A DNA stretch of 64,000 bases from Collimonas sp. OK607 (GTDB lineage Bacteria > Pseudomonadota > Gammaproteobacteria > Burkholderiales > Burkholderiaceae_D), in assembly GCF_900111995.1 (NCBI RefSeq), contig NZ_FOKF01000029.1, positions 1-64,000 of the forward strand, written 5' to 3'. Positions 37,172-45,550 of the stretch are shown piece by piece (positions within the stretch are counted from its first letter, which is position 1; each line of letters starts with the position of its first letter). The position numbers and the translations under genes were made by a program. The notes under the pieces are model-generated. The model had not been told where the DNA came from. It ran no database searches and saw only the letters and a program-made list of their open reading frames with translations.

Positions 37172-37238
37172 TATTCCGCTCAACGGTTGGCGATGGCGCT
37201 TCTCGGTAGTTGATTTAATGGACAACAAAGGGTTTAAG

Positions 37239-37664
37239 ATGGCACACACTATTCACGTAGACGTTGTTTCCGCGGAAGAGCTGATCTTCTCCGGTGAAGC
37301 CGAATTCGTCGCGTTGCCGGGTGAGTCGGGCGAGCTGGGGATTTATCCTCGTCATACCCCGCTGATCACGCGCATCAAGCCGGGTGCTGTTCGGATCAAG
37401 GTGGCAGGCCAGGCGCAGGACGAATTTGTATTCGTTGCCGGTGGTCTGCTGGAAGTGCAGCCGAATAACGTCACCGTTCTGGCCGACACCGCAATCCGCG
37501 GCGCCGATCTGGACGAAGCGAAGGCAACCGAATCCAAGCGTCGCGCGGAAGAAGCGCTGAGCAACAAGGAATCCGTGATCGATTACGCAAAAGCACAGGC
37601 CGAGTTGTCGGCAGCTATTGCGCAATTGGCAGCGATTGCGAAATTGCGTCAAAAAGGACGCTGA
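37239..37664 (+). CDS. atpC: F0F1 ATP synthase subunit epsilon
   Basis: 141 residues from [10 protein letters not shown] at 37239, with AAAGGG eight bases upstream; an in-frame ATG at 37218 precedes that signal and is less likely. The N-terminal beta-sandwich ('[26 protein letters not shown]') is followed by an Ala-rich helical hairpin that can inhibit ATP hydrolysis. It is the last gene of the operon. Confidence 0.96.
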   Translation: MAHTIHVDVVSAEELIFSGEAEFVALPGESGELGIYPRHTPLITRIKPGAVRIKVAGQAQDEFVFVAGGLLEVQPNNVTVLADTAIRGADLDEAKATESKRRAEEALSNKESVIDYAKAQAELSAAIAQLAAIAKLRQKGR

Positions 37665-37690
37665 TTTTGTAATTCAGCTGTACTTCGGAT

Positions 37691-37730
37691 GGCAACAAGA
37701 AAAAGCAGCTTCGGCTGCTTTTTTGTTGCC
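37691..37730 (+). terminator. Rho-independent terminator of the atp operon
   Basis: AAAAAGCAGC-TTCG-GCTGCTTTTTT forms a stable tetraloop hairpin, extended outward by GGCAACAA/TTGTTGCC. The U-tract at 37719-37724 lies inside the extended stem. It begins 27 bases after the atpC stop. Confidence 0.93.
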
Positions 37731-37878
37731 TGAACGGTTTGTCTTTAACATTTGTTGTCGCAGTTTTAACGGCGCAGCCAGCCATGGAGGAACGCGCGCG
37801 GGTAAAAAAACTGCCTACCCCGCGTGCTAAGATGTATCAAGCTTCACGCGTATATAAAACGCGGCAAGGAGAAGACAA

Positions 37879-38028
37879 ATGAAAATCCGGTTATTGCATT
37901 TGTTCATCATCACGCTGTTGGCAATCGGCCTGTGCGCTTGCGAGAAACCCGTCGACACGGCGCCGACACCTAAAGTCCACGAGGTCGGCGCTACCGCAGA
38001 CAACCATCAAGCAGAAAATGCCCGGTAA
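37879..38028 (+). CDS. Very small lipoprotein (49 residues)
   Basis: The ATG at 37879 has a strong AAGGAGAAGACAA in front. The peptide begins MKIRLLHLFIITLLAIGLCAC, a short lipoprotein signal with a lipobox ending LCAC (LGLC or CAC variants are possible), followed by about 28 hydrophilic residues ending QAENAR. Proteobacteria carry many such mini-lipoproteins ('YPPxG/LptM-like' small lipoproteins are examples), but I do not recognise a family. It is separated from the atp operon by the terminator. Confidence 0.65.
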   Translation: MKIRLLHLFIITLLAIGLCACEKPVDTAPTPKVHEVGATADNHQAENAR

Positions 38029-38209
38029 AAACAGCAACACGCGGTGCGTTTGAAAGCCGGCCGTTGCTATTGAAGAAGATCGACAACGGTGGCGTGTTCT
38101 GAGCTTGCTGGCAGGAAATCAGATTCTCGCGGTAAGATCGTGTAAAGCGTTTTAAGCAAGACTCCTTAAGTAAGATTCCACTTACGCCGACAAGCCCTTC
38201 ATCGAACCC

Positions 38210-38650
38210 ATGCCAAATACGACCGCTCCCGTTCCCAACCCAGCCAACCCGATCATCGCCATCGTCGGCCTGTCGTCCAAACCAGACCGGCCGAGCTACG
38301 GTGTAGCCCGTTACATGCAGGAGCGCGGTTATCGGATTATCCCGGTCAATCCGATGCATGTAGGCGCTCACATCCTCGGAGAGCATTGCTACGCCAATCT
38401 GTATGATGCGGCGAAAGCACTTGCTGCGGACAACCAGAAAATCGACATCGTCGATTGTTTCCGCAAGGCAGAGGACATTCCCCCTATCGTGGGCGAGGCG
38501 ATCATGATCGATGCGCGCTGCATCTGGATGCAGCTTGGCATAGTCAATGAGCCCGCTGCGGCAAAGGCGCGTGCCAACGGCATCCAGGTCGAGATGGATA
38601 GCTGCATCAAGATTGAGGATGCTCTTGGCAATCTGCACGGTATTTTGTAA
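38210..38650 (+). CDS. CoA-binding domain protein (YccU-like)
   Basis: 146 residues forming a single CoA-binding Rossmann domain: 'PIIAIVGLSSKPDRPSYGVARYMQERGYRIIPVNP', then 'KIDIVDCFRKAEDIPPIVGEAI' and 'IWMQLGIVNEPAAAKARANGIQVEMDSCIKIE'. Homologues bind CoA or acyl-CoA; the cellular role is unknown. It is a stand-alone gene. Confidence 0.88.
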   Translation: MPNTTAPVPNPANPIIAIVGLSSKPDRPSYGVARYMQERGYRIIPVNPMHVGAHILGEHCYANLYDAAKALAADNQKIDIVDCFRKAEDIPPIVGEAIMIDARCIWMQLGIVNEPAAAKARANGIQVEMDSCIKIEDALGNLHGIL

Positions 38651-38708
38651 GCAAGCGGCATAACCGCCAAAATATCACCCGCACATAGTCACGTTATCGG
38701 AGAGAACG

Positions 38709-39515
38709 ATGAAAGCATGCAAGCAGTTTCGTGCTGGTAAGAACACCAGGATCAAGGATGTCGACGCGGCGCAGAAGCCGCTTTCGAGCGGCGACAAAAT
38801 CAAGGACAAGGAACTGGTGACCGAGTTGGCGACCCAGATCGCGGCGCAACAGGAAATGTTGTTCGCCGGCCGGAGTCGCAAAATATTGGTGGTGTTGCAG
38901 GGCATCGATACCAGCGGCAAGGATGGCACGGTAAAAGAGGTGTTTAGCGTCATCAACCCGCAAGGCGTCCAGATTGCAAATTTCAAGGCCCCCAGCGACA
39001 TCGAGCGCGCCCACGACTATTTATGGAGGGTGCATCAGCAGGTGCCGCAGTGGGGCGAGATCATGGTTTTCAACCGTAGTCACTACGAAGACGTATTGAT
39101 AACCCGGGTGCATGACTGGATCGATGAGGCCGAATGCGAGCGCCGCTACGGACAAATTCGCGATTTTGAACGGATGCTGGCCGAAACTGGGACTACAATA
39201 ATCAAGTGCCTGCTGCATATTTCGAAAGATGAGCAGCGCGATCGTTTGCAGGAGCGCATTGATGACCCGGCCAAGCACTGGAAATTCGATATTCAGGACC
39301 TGGAGGAGCGTAAAAGCTGGGATAAGTACCAGGAATTGTTTGGCAAGGCGATCCAGGCAACCGATGCTGACCATGCTCCCTGGTATGTAATCCCGGCCAA
39401 TTCCAAGACCCATCGTAATTTAGCGATTGCCAGCATTCTGCTGGAAACGCTGATTGATCTGAAACTGAAACCGCCAGCTGCCAAGCCGGAGTTAAAAGGT
39501 TTGAAGATCGAGTGA
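38709..39515 (+). CDS. ppk2: Polyphosphate kinase 2 family protein (polyphosphate:nucleotide phosphotransferase)
   Basis: 268 residues, single PPK2 domain. The P-loop is 'VLQGIDTSGKDGTVKEVFSVINPQG', with the lid/catalytic 'FKAPSDIERAHDYLWRVHQQVP' and Walker B 'IMVFNRSHYEDVL'. The 'ERKSWDKYQ' and 'APWYVIPANSKTHRNLAIASILLETL' segments are typical of the PPK2 group that phosphorylates AMP and ADP from polyphosphate. Subclass (II or III) was not resolved. The start is preceded by GGAGAGAACG. Confidence 0.9.
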   Translation: MKACKQFRAGKNTRIKDVDAAQKPLSSGDKIKDKELVTELATQIAAQQEMLFAGRSRKILVVLQGIDTSGKDGTVKEVFSVINPQGVQIANFKAPSDIERAHDYLWRVHQQVPQWGEIMVFNRSHYEDVLITRVHDWIDEAECERRYGQIRDFERMLAETGTTIIKCLLHISKDEQRDRLQERIDDPAKHWKFDIQDLEERKSWDKYQELFGKAIQATDADHAPWYVIPANSKTHRNLAIASILLETLIDLKLKPPAAKPELKGLKIE

Positions 39516-39548
39516 ATTTGCAGGCGCTAACCACTATAATTGCTTGCC

Positions 39549-39584
39549 GTTGAGCAAAACGTTGAGCAAAACGTTGAGTAAAAT
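39549..39584. repeat. Tandem repeat, 3 x 12 bp
   Basis: GTTGAGCAAAAC is repeated at 39549 and 39561, with a variant (GTTGAGTAAAAT) at 39573, in the 123-base gap between ppk2 and the SGNH hydrolase gene. Unit length is slightly longer than one DNA turn. Purpose unknown. Confidence 0.85.
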
Positions 39585-39638
39585 CATATAAATAAATAGT
39601 TTGATCCTGGACCATAGTAGTAATCAAGGAGACATGAA

Positions 39639-40451
39639 GTGCGCCGCTGGTTGCCGGAACTGATTGCATTACCGCTCTTGCCATGGCTGATCATACAAGG
39701 CCGTCGCACCCGCCGCATCACACCACGCCTGCCGGAAGCCAAGGGACCGACAATCGGCCAGGCCCAGATTGCCAGTGCCACGGAACCGCCACAGCGGCCG
39801 CTAGCATTACTGACTATCGGCGAATCGCCGGTAGCCGGAGTCGGCGTCGCCACCCATTACGAAGCGATCACCGGTCAGTTTGCCGCTGCGCTGGCGATGC
39901 GCCTGCAGCGTACCGTGACCTGGCAGGCGGTCGGAGAAAATGGCGCGACCCTGAGCGACGCGGTCAAGACCATGTTGCCGCAGGTGGCGTCGCAAAAAGT
40001 TGACATCGTGCTGATCGCCTTTGGTGTCAATGACACCACCGCGTTTCGTTCCTGCCGCCGCTATCGGGCCGAGCTGTTGCAATTGATGCGTGACTTGCAG
40101 GCGCATTTGTCGCCGCGCCTGATCGTGATTTCCGGCATTCCGCCTATCCACGCTTTCCCGGCGCTGCCAGAGCCCCTGCGTTATGTGCTTGGCATAAAAG
40201 CCAAAGCACTGGATGAAACGGTGGAAGAACTGATCGCCAATCTGCCCGCGGATCTCAATCGTTTGCGCGTGACGCGTGTGCCGATCCTGATCGACATCAA
40301 CGATCACGCGCTGATGGCTTCGGATGGTTACCATCCTTCGGCCAGCGGTGTCTCGCTATGGGCACGCCAGCTGGCGACAGCCGTCGCCGCGCATCTGAAA
40401 TCGATCAAGAAGAGCAAGATTGCGCAGCAGTCGGCCAGCAAGCAGGGATAG
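39639..40451 (+). CDS. SGNH/GDSL-type esterase family protein
   Basis: 270 residues from a GTG start at 39639 with AAGGAG eight bases upstream; an ATG five bases earlier is in another frame that stops after nine codons. A hydrophobic N-terminal stretch may be a signal anchor. SGNH blocks: 'LLTIGESPVAG' (block I, Ser nucleophile in GES rather than GDS), 'AFGVNDTT' (block III Asn), and 'SDGYHPS' (block V Asp/His). Probably a lipase or esterase acting at the membrane; substrate unknown. Confidence 0.85.
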   Translation: MRRWLPELIALPLLPWLIIQGRRTRRITPRLPEAKGPTIGQAQIASATEPPQRPLALLTIGESPVAGVGVATHYEAITGQFAAALAMRLQRTVTWQAVGENGATLSDAVKTMLPQVASQKVDIVLIAFGVNDTTAFRSCRRYRAELLQLMRDLQAHLSPRLIVISGIPPIHAFPALPEPLRYVLGIKAKALDETVEELIANLPADLNRLRVTRVPILIDINDHALMASDGYHPSASGVSLWARQLATAVAAHLKSIKKSKIAQQSASKQG

Positions 40452-40467
40452 TCTTCGCAACCTGGTG

Positions 40468-41253
40468 CTATTTAAGCCACTGGTTGAACACCCGGTCATA
40501 GTCGCCGGTTGCCTTCAGCTGGTGCATCCAGGTGTCGACGAATTCCTTGAACGGCATATCACCGCGCGGCAGCATGAAGGCTTTTTCCGAGAATTGCAGC
40601 GGCTGGTCGGGACGAATCGAACATAGCTGCGGATGCAGCTTCGCCTGCCACAGGGTTTCGCTGGCGTCGGTCACCATCACATCGGCTTTTCCCTGCACGA
40701 TCTGGTCGAAGATGGTGACGTTATCCGGATGCAGGATCAGCTGCGCCTGCTTGTAGTTGGCGCGGGCGAAACGCTCATTGGTGCCGCCCGGATTGACGAT
40801 GGCGCGGGTCGTCGGCTGGTCGATCGCGGCCAGCGACTGGAACTTGCCGACATCGGTACAACGTGCAATCGCGGCCTTGCCATCCACCATATGTGGCGCC
40901 GAAAACGACACTTTCTTTTGGCGCTCCAGCGTCACCGACACCCCGCCCATGGCTATATCGCACTTCTCAAGGAAATCACTGGTCAGGTTGGTCCAGCTGG
41001 TTTTGACAAAGCGCGCCTCGACACCGAGTGCCTTGGCCAGCGATTTGGCCAGATCGACATCGATACCTTCAAAACTGTTGTCGCTCCTGAAAAAAGTGAA
41101 CGGCTTGTAATCGCCCGTCATGCAAACGCGGAGACTCCCGGATTTGATGACTTCGTCCAGTCGTGACGGCGGCACCTGGGCCGACGCTGAGGTGGCTACA
41201 GAGGTACCTGCGGCGCTGAGCAACAACATCAACGTAAAAACAAACTTCTTCAT
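40468..41253 (-). CDS. Periplasmic amino-acid-binding-type protein, cyclohexadienyl dehydratase (PheC)-like
   Basis: 261 residues from the ATG at 41253 (AAGGAGAACCC upstream); signal peptide 1-26 ending SASAQ. It is a type II binding fold: 'SGSLRVCMTGDYKPFTF', 'SFEGIDVDLAKSLAKALG', 'CDIAMGGVSVTLERQKKVSFSAP', 'VNPGGTNERFAR', 'ADVMVTDASETLWQAK'. Several stretches match the PheC branch of this fold, a periplasmic prephenate/arogenate dehydratase, better than transporters. No ABC partner genes are adjacent, which also favours an enzyme or an orphan binder. It converges on the SGNH gene. Confidence 0.8.
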   Translation of the reverse strand: MKKFVFTLMLLLSAAGTSVATSASAQVPPSRLDEVIKSGSLRVCMTGDYKPFTFFRSDNSFEGIDVDLAKSLAKALGVEARFVKTSWTNLTSDFLEKCDIAMGGVSVTLERQKKVSFSAPHMVDGKAAIARCTDVGKFQSLAAIDQPTTRAIVNPGGTNERFARANYKQAQLILHPDNVTIFDQIVQGKADVMVTDASETLWQAKLHPQLCSIRPDQPLQFSEKAFMLPRGDMPFKEFVDTWMHQLKATGDYDRVFNQWLK

Positions 41254-41297
41254 GGGTTCTCCTTGGTTTCGGTCTGGATCGGGACAGCTTTCATTTT

Positions 41298-42803
41298 TCA
41301 TTTCCAATGCGCTTTTATGATGGCCGCCAGCTTGTCGAAAGCTGGCGCTATCTGCTCATTTGGGACACATGCATAGCCCAGCAGCAAGCCATTGCGCGTA
41401 GTTTCGGCATTCATGTAATAACGCGACAGCGGCCGCGCCACAATACCCGCTTCACGCGCGGCACGACTGATCGCCAGATCGTCGCATTGCACCGGCAAGC
41501 CCAGCGCCAGATGCAGGCCGGCCTCGCCGCCGGTAAGCGTGATGCGGTCGCCGAAATGACGTGCGATTGCGGCTTGCAGCAGATGCAAACGCTCGGCGTA
41601 CAACACCCGCATGCGGCGGATGTGCGAAGCGAAATGTCCCTCTGTCATGAAATCGGCCATGATCGCCTGCATGAATACCTGGCTGCCGCGATACAGCTCG
41701 GAAACCCCGATTGCAAACGTCGCGGCGAGCGATTCCGGCACCACCATGAAGCCGATGCGCAGACTGGGGAACATGGTCTTGCTGAAGGTCCCCATGTACA
41801 ACACGCGGTCGTCGGTATCCATGCCTTGCAAAGACGCCAGCGGCCGGCTGCCGTAACGGAATTCGCTGTCGTAGTCGTCTTCGATGATCCAGACTTTGCG
41901 GGTCGCCGCGTACTCCAGCAACATGCGCCGCCGTGACAGACTCATTACCATCCCTAGCGGATACTGATGCGACGGCGTGGCGCAGATAAAGCGTGGCGGC
42001 TGGCGCAGGTTGGCCAGCCGCATGCGCATGCCTTCCGAGTCGACCGGGATCGCCACCGGCTTGATGCCGAGCGAATTGAGGACGCTGCGCGTGCCCCAGT
42101 AACAGGGATCTTCGACCCAGGCGCTATCGCCATGTTCTCCCAGCAGCTTGACGACGATATCCAGCGATTGATGGATCCCGGTAGTGATGATTACCTGGTT
42201 GGCATTGCAGTTGACCGAGCGCGCGATGCGCAAATATTCAGCGATCGCCTCGCGCAGCGGCATGTAACCGCCGGCGTCGCCATAGGTCAGCAGTTCTGCG
42301 CGTGAGCGGCGCCAATGCTTGTTTTGCAGGCGGCTCCAGATCTTGTTCGGGAATAGCGTCACGTCCGGCACACCGGGCATGAACGCGCCCCACTGCAAAT
42401 CGCTGACGCCAGCCTGCTGGATCAGTTTCGCGCCGTGTGCTGACAATTCTGATTCACCGCTGGGATCTGTCAGTGGCGGTGTGTTCAAGCGCATCTCTGG
42501 AATCTGGTCAGGCGTGGTATCGGCGATGAAGGTGCCGGAACCGGCCCGGGTTTCCAGATAACCTTCGGCGATCAGCTGCTCGTAGGCATAGGTCACCGTA
42601 TTGCGCGATATCGTCAGTTCGCGCGCCAGATCGCGCGATGACGGCAGTTGCCAGCCGGATGGCAGCAATTGCGACAAGATAGCCTCGCGGATGGCCTGGT
42701 AAATCTGCCGGTTAAGGGGAGTGCTGACAGCCTTGGCGATAGCGCCATCGGCGCCGCGCTCTATGCGCATCAGCAAAAAATCGGTGAGCGAGGCGATGCG
42801 CAA
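41298..42803 (-). CDS. MocR-type regulator (GntR helix-turn-helix fused to aminotransferase fold), GabR-like
   Basis: 501 residues from a TTG at 42803 with GGAG five bases upstream; an in-frame ATG at 42770 has no such signal. The N-terminal GntR domain (about 25-95, 'LPSSRDLARELTISRNTVTYAYEQLIAEGYLETRAGSGTFI') is followed by a fold-type I aminotransferase domain with the PLP-lysine region 'YMGTFSKTMFPSLRIGF'. MocR proteins sense PLP-bound amines; GabR controls gabT/gabD. It is divergent from gabT, so it most likely regulates the 42.9-50.4 kb cluster in response to GABA or a related amine. Confidence 0.92.
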   Translation of the reverse strand: MRIASLTDFLLMRIERGADGAIAKAVSTPLNRQIYQAIREAILSQLLPSGWQLPSSRDLARELTISRNTVTYAYEQLIAEGYLETRAGSGTFIADTTPDQIPEMRLNTPPLTDPSGESELSAHGAKLIQQAGVSDLQWGAFMPGVPDVTLFPNKIWSRLQNKHWRRSRAELLTYGDAGGYMPLREAIAEYLRIARSVNCNANQVIITTGIHQSLDIVVKLLGEHGDSAWVEDPCYWGTRSVLNSLGIKPVAIPVDSEGMRMRLANLRQPPRFICATPSHQYPLGMVMSLSRRRMLLEYAATRKVWIIEDDYDSEFRYGSRPLASLQGMDTDDRVLYMGTFSKTMFPSLRIGFMVVPESLAATFAIGVSELYRGSQVFMQAIMADFMTEGHFASHIRRMRVLYAERLHLLQAAIARHFGDRITLTGGEAGLHLALGLPVQCDDLAISRAAREAGIVARPLSRYYMNAETTRNGLLLGYACVPNEQIAPAFDKLAAIIKAHWK

Positions 42804-42832
42804 AGTGGCTCCATTAGAAAACTGAAAGTGGC
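42802..42832. promoter_or_regulatory. Direct repeat AAAGTGGC x2, candidate MocR operator
   Basis: AAAGTGGC occurs at 42802-42809 (overlapping the regulator's start codon) and 42825-42832, 23 bases apart on the same strand, followed by the TATATTATAG sequence that could be a gabT -10. MocR regulators typically bind direct repeats spaced by about two turns in divergent promoters. The assignment is inference. Confidence 0.4.
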
Positions 42833-42919
42833 ACTATATTATAGATCCAGCTCGGCCTTAGTATGCATCAAAGCTAATACAAAAACCGCATAACGCGTAC
42901 AACGCATTTAGGAGCCATT

Positions 42920-44248
42920 ATGAAAAACGACGGATATCACGCAGCCGCCGCTGCAGATGTAGCAAACTCAAACACCAACGCAGCATTGCATCAACGCAAA
43001 AACGCCGCCACCCCGCGCGGCGTCGGCGTCATGTGCGATTTCTACGCGTCGCACGCACTCAACGCAGAAATCTGGGATGTGGAAAACCGCCGCTTCATCG
43101 ACTTCGCTGCCGGCATCGCCGTCCTGAACACAGGCCATCGCCATCCAAAACTGGTGGCCGCAATCCAGGAACAACTGGGCAAATTTACCCACACCGCTTA
43201 CCAGATCGTGCCGTACGCCAGCTATGTTGAACTGGCTGAGCGCATCAACGCCGTCACGCCAGGCGATCATGCAAAAAAAACCACTTTCTTTTCAACCGGC
43301 GCCGAGGCGGTAGAAAACGCCGTCAAGATCGCCCGTGCCGCTACCGGACGTAGCGCGGTGATCGCGTTTTCCGGCGCCTTCCACGGTCGCACCATGATGG
43401 GCATGGCGCTGACCGGCAAAGTCGTGCCGTACAAGGTCGGCTTCGGGCCGTTTCCGGCCGAGGTCTATCACGTACCGTTCCCGATCGAACTGCATGGCGT
43501 CAGTGTGGAAAGCTCGTTGGCGGCGTTGCAATCGCTGTTCAAGGCGGACGTCGATCCCAAGCGTGTCGCCGCCATCATTCTGGAGCCGGTACAAGGCGAG
43601 GGCGGTTTCTACGCTGCGCCGCCGGAATTGATGCAGGCGCTGCGCAAATTGTGCGATGAGCATGGCATCTTGCTGATAGTTGACGAAGTGCAAACCGGCT
43701 TTGCCCGTACCGGGAAGATGTTCGCGGTGGAACATTCCGGTGTGATTCCGGATTTGATGACGATGGCCAAGAGCCTGGCCGGCGGCATGCCTTTGTCGGC
43801 AGTGTGCGGCCGCGCCGAGATCATGGATGCGGCAGCACCCGGCGGCCTGGGCGGCACGTACGCCGGCAATCCGCTGGCAGTGGCCTCCGCGCTGGCAGTG
43901 CTGGAGGTGATCGAGGAAGAGAAGCTGGTCGAACGCGCCAATCTGCTCGGCGCCAAGCTGAAGCAGGCTTTGGAAGGCCTGCGCGCAGAGATTCCGCAGA
44001 TTGCCGATATCCGTGGCCTGGGCGCGATGGTGGCGGTGGAATTCCTGCAACCGGGCACCCGCCAGCCGGATGCCGAGTTTACCAAGAAGGTACAGGCGGA
44101 AGCCCTCAAAAATGGCTTGCTGTTGTTGAGCTGCGGGATCTACAGTAATGCGATCCGCTTCTTGTTTCCGCTGACAATTGAGGATACCTTGATGGATGAG
44201 GCACTGGGCATCCTGAGTGCCGCGATGCGCACCGTCGCAGCTGCTTGA
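42920..44248 (+). CDS. gabT: 4-aminobutyrate--2-oxoglutarate aminotransferase
   Basis: 442 residues, ATG preceded by TAGGAGCC. A class III aminotransferase: 'AIVLNTGHRHPKLVAAI'-type opening, 'FFSTGAEAVENAVKIARAATGRSAVIAFSGAFHGRT', 'LLIVDEVQTGFARTGKMFA' and the PLP-lysine in 'MTMAKSLAGGMPLSAV'. It converts GABA to succinate semialdehyde. The downstream gabD and the GabR-like regulator support the GABA assignment; activity with other omega-amines (5-aminovalerate) is possible. Confidence 0.93.
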   Translation: MKNDGYHAAAAADVANSNTNAALHQRKNAATPRGVGVMCDFYASHALNAEIWDVENRRFIDFAAGIAVLNTGHRHPKLVAAIQEQLGKFTHTAYQIVPYASYVELAERINAVTPGDHAKKTTFFSTGAEAVENAVKIARAATGRSAVIAFSGAFHGRTMMGMALTGKVVPYKVGFGPFPAEVYHVPFPIELHGVSVESSLAALQSLFKADVDPKRVAAIILEPVQGEGGFYAAPPELMQALRKLCDEHGILLIVDEVQTGFARTGKMFAVEHSGVIPDLMTMAKSLAGGMPLSAVCGRAEIMDAAAPGGLGGTYAGNPLAVASALAVLEVIEEEKLVERANLLGAKLKQALEGLRAEIPQIADIRGLGAMVAVEFLQPGTRQPDAEFTKKVQAEALKNGLLLLSCGIYSNAIRFLFPLTIEDTLMDEALGILSAAMRTVAAA

Positions 44249-44267
44249 AACTTGTCGGGAGAATGAG

Positions 44268-45416
44268 TTGAAGCAAGAAAATATCGCTACCCACCTGCCC
44301 TTGGTTTCCAAGGAAGTTGCCGATAAACCAGGCACACCGGATATCCTGGTGCAGTTTTCCGGCGTCAAGAAAACCTATGACGGCGAGAATCTGGTCGTCA
44401 AGAACCTGAACCTGGATATCCAGCGCGGCGAGTTCCTGACCTTGCTGGGCCCATCTGGTTCCGGCAAGACCACCTGCCTGATGATGTTGGCCGGATTCGA
44501 GTTTCCGACTGGCGGCGAAATCCGGCTGGACGGGCAGCTGCTCAACAAAGTGCCACCGCATAAACGCAACATCGGCATGGTGTTCCAGAACTACGCCCTG
44601 TTTCCGCACATGACCGTGGCGCAGAACGTTGCCTATCCGCTGCAGGTACGCAATATCAGCGGTAGCGAGCGCGTCGAAAAGGTAAAAAAAGCGCTGGATA
44701 TGGTGCAGATGGGTAAATTCGGCGATCGTTATCCGGCACAACTCTCCGGCGGCCAGCAGCAGCGGATCGCGTTGGCGCGGGCGTTGGTGTTCGATCCTAA
44801 GCTGGTGCTGATGGATGAACCGCTGGGTGCGCTCGACAAGCAGTTGCGCGAACATATGCAGCTGGAGCTGAAAGCTTTGCACAAGCGTCTCGGCGTGACG
44901 TTTGTCTACGTCACCCATGATCAAAGCGAAGCGTTGACCATGTCGGACCGCGTCGCCGTATTCGACCAGGGCATCATCCAGCAACTGGCTGTGGTCGACC
45001 GTCTCTACGAATATCCGGAAAATCAATTTGTGGCCGGTTTCATCGGCGACAACAATCGTTTCAATGGCGTGCTGGCTGCGACCGATGGCGGTAGCGCCAC
45101 CGTGCGCTTGCCGCACGGCGGCTTGTTGAACGGCCTCAATGCCAACCAGGCCAGCGTCGGTCAGCAAGTAGTGGCGTGCATCCGGCCGGAACGGATTCGT
45201 TTGTTGCCGCTCGCCGATGCCCCGGAAAGCGCCTTGCGTGTCAGTGTCACTAGCCTGATCTATTTCGGCGATCACGTGCGGGTGCGCTGCGCGATCCCGC
45301 AGCAAGACGACTGCTTCATCAAACTTACCCTGAACGACCCGGCGCTGGCCGGGTTATACGAAGGCACCCAGGTCGCATTGGACGTAGATCCCAAGCACCT
45401 GCGCATTTTTCTTTAG
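44268..45416 (+). CDS. Polyamine/GABA-type ABC transporter ATP-binding protein (PotA-like)
   Basis: 382 residues from a TTG start at 44268 with GGGAGA upstream; an ATG five bases earlier is out of frame and stops at once. Walker A 'GPSGSGKTTCLMMLAGFE', signature 'LSGGQQQRIALARAL', Walker B 'LVLMDEPLGALDK', and a C-terminal TOBE-type domain place it in the PotA/FbpC group. It starts 20 bases after gabT, so it is co-transcribed. It energises the two permeases downstream. Confidence 0.92.
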   Translation: MKQENIATHLPLVSKEVADKPGTPDILVQFSGVKKTYDGENLVVKNLNLDIQRGEFLTLLGPSGSGKTTCLMMLAGFEFPTGGEIRLDGQLLNKVPPHKRNIGMVFQNYALFPHMTVAQNVAYPLQVRNISGSERVEKVKKALDMVQMGKFGDRYPAQLSGGQQQRIALARALVFDPKLVLMDEPLGALDKQLREHMQLELKALHKRLGVTFVYVTHDQSEALTMSDRVAVFDQGIIQQLAVVDRLYEYPENQFVAGFIGDNNRFNGVLAATDGGSATVRLPHGGLLNGLNANQASVGQQVVACIRPERIRLLPLADAPESALRVSVTSLIYFGDHVRVRCAIPQQDDCFIKLTLNDPALAGLYEGTQVALDVDPKHLRIFL

Positions 45417-45480
45417 TAACAACCCTACCTTTGTCTGTTGGTTTTTCTTTGCAATTTAACCGTTTTATCTAGTCAGTTGA

Positions 45481-45525
45481 GGACAGAGTAATTCGCCACG
45501 CTACGGTGGCTTTTAAACTCTGTCC
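45481..45525. promoter_or_regulatory. Nested inverted repeat before the binding-protein gene
   Basis: GGACAGAGT (45481-45489) pairs with ACTCTGTCC (45517-45525), and inside lies GCCAC-GCTACG-GTGGC. The result is a stem with an inner hairpin, 25 bases before the binding-protein start. It could stabilise the downstream mRNA or be a mobile REP-like palindrome; I saw no second full copy in the window. Confidence 0.45.
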
Positions 45526-45550
45526 CGCAATTATTATAAAAGGAGACGTG

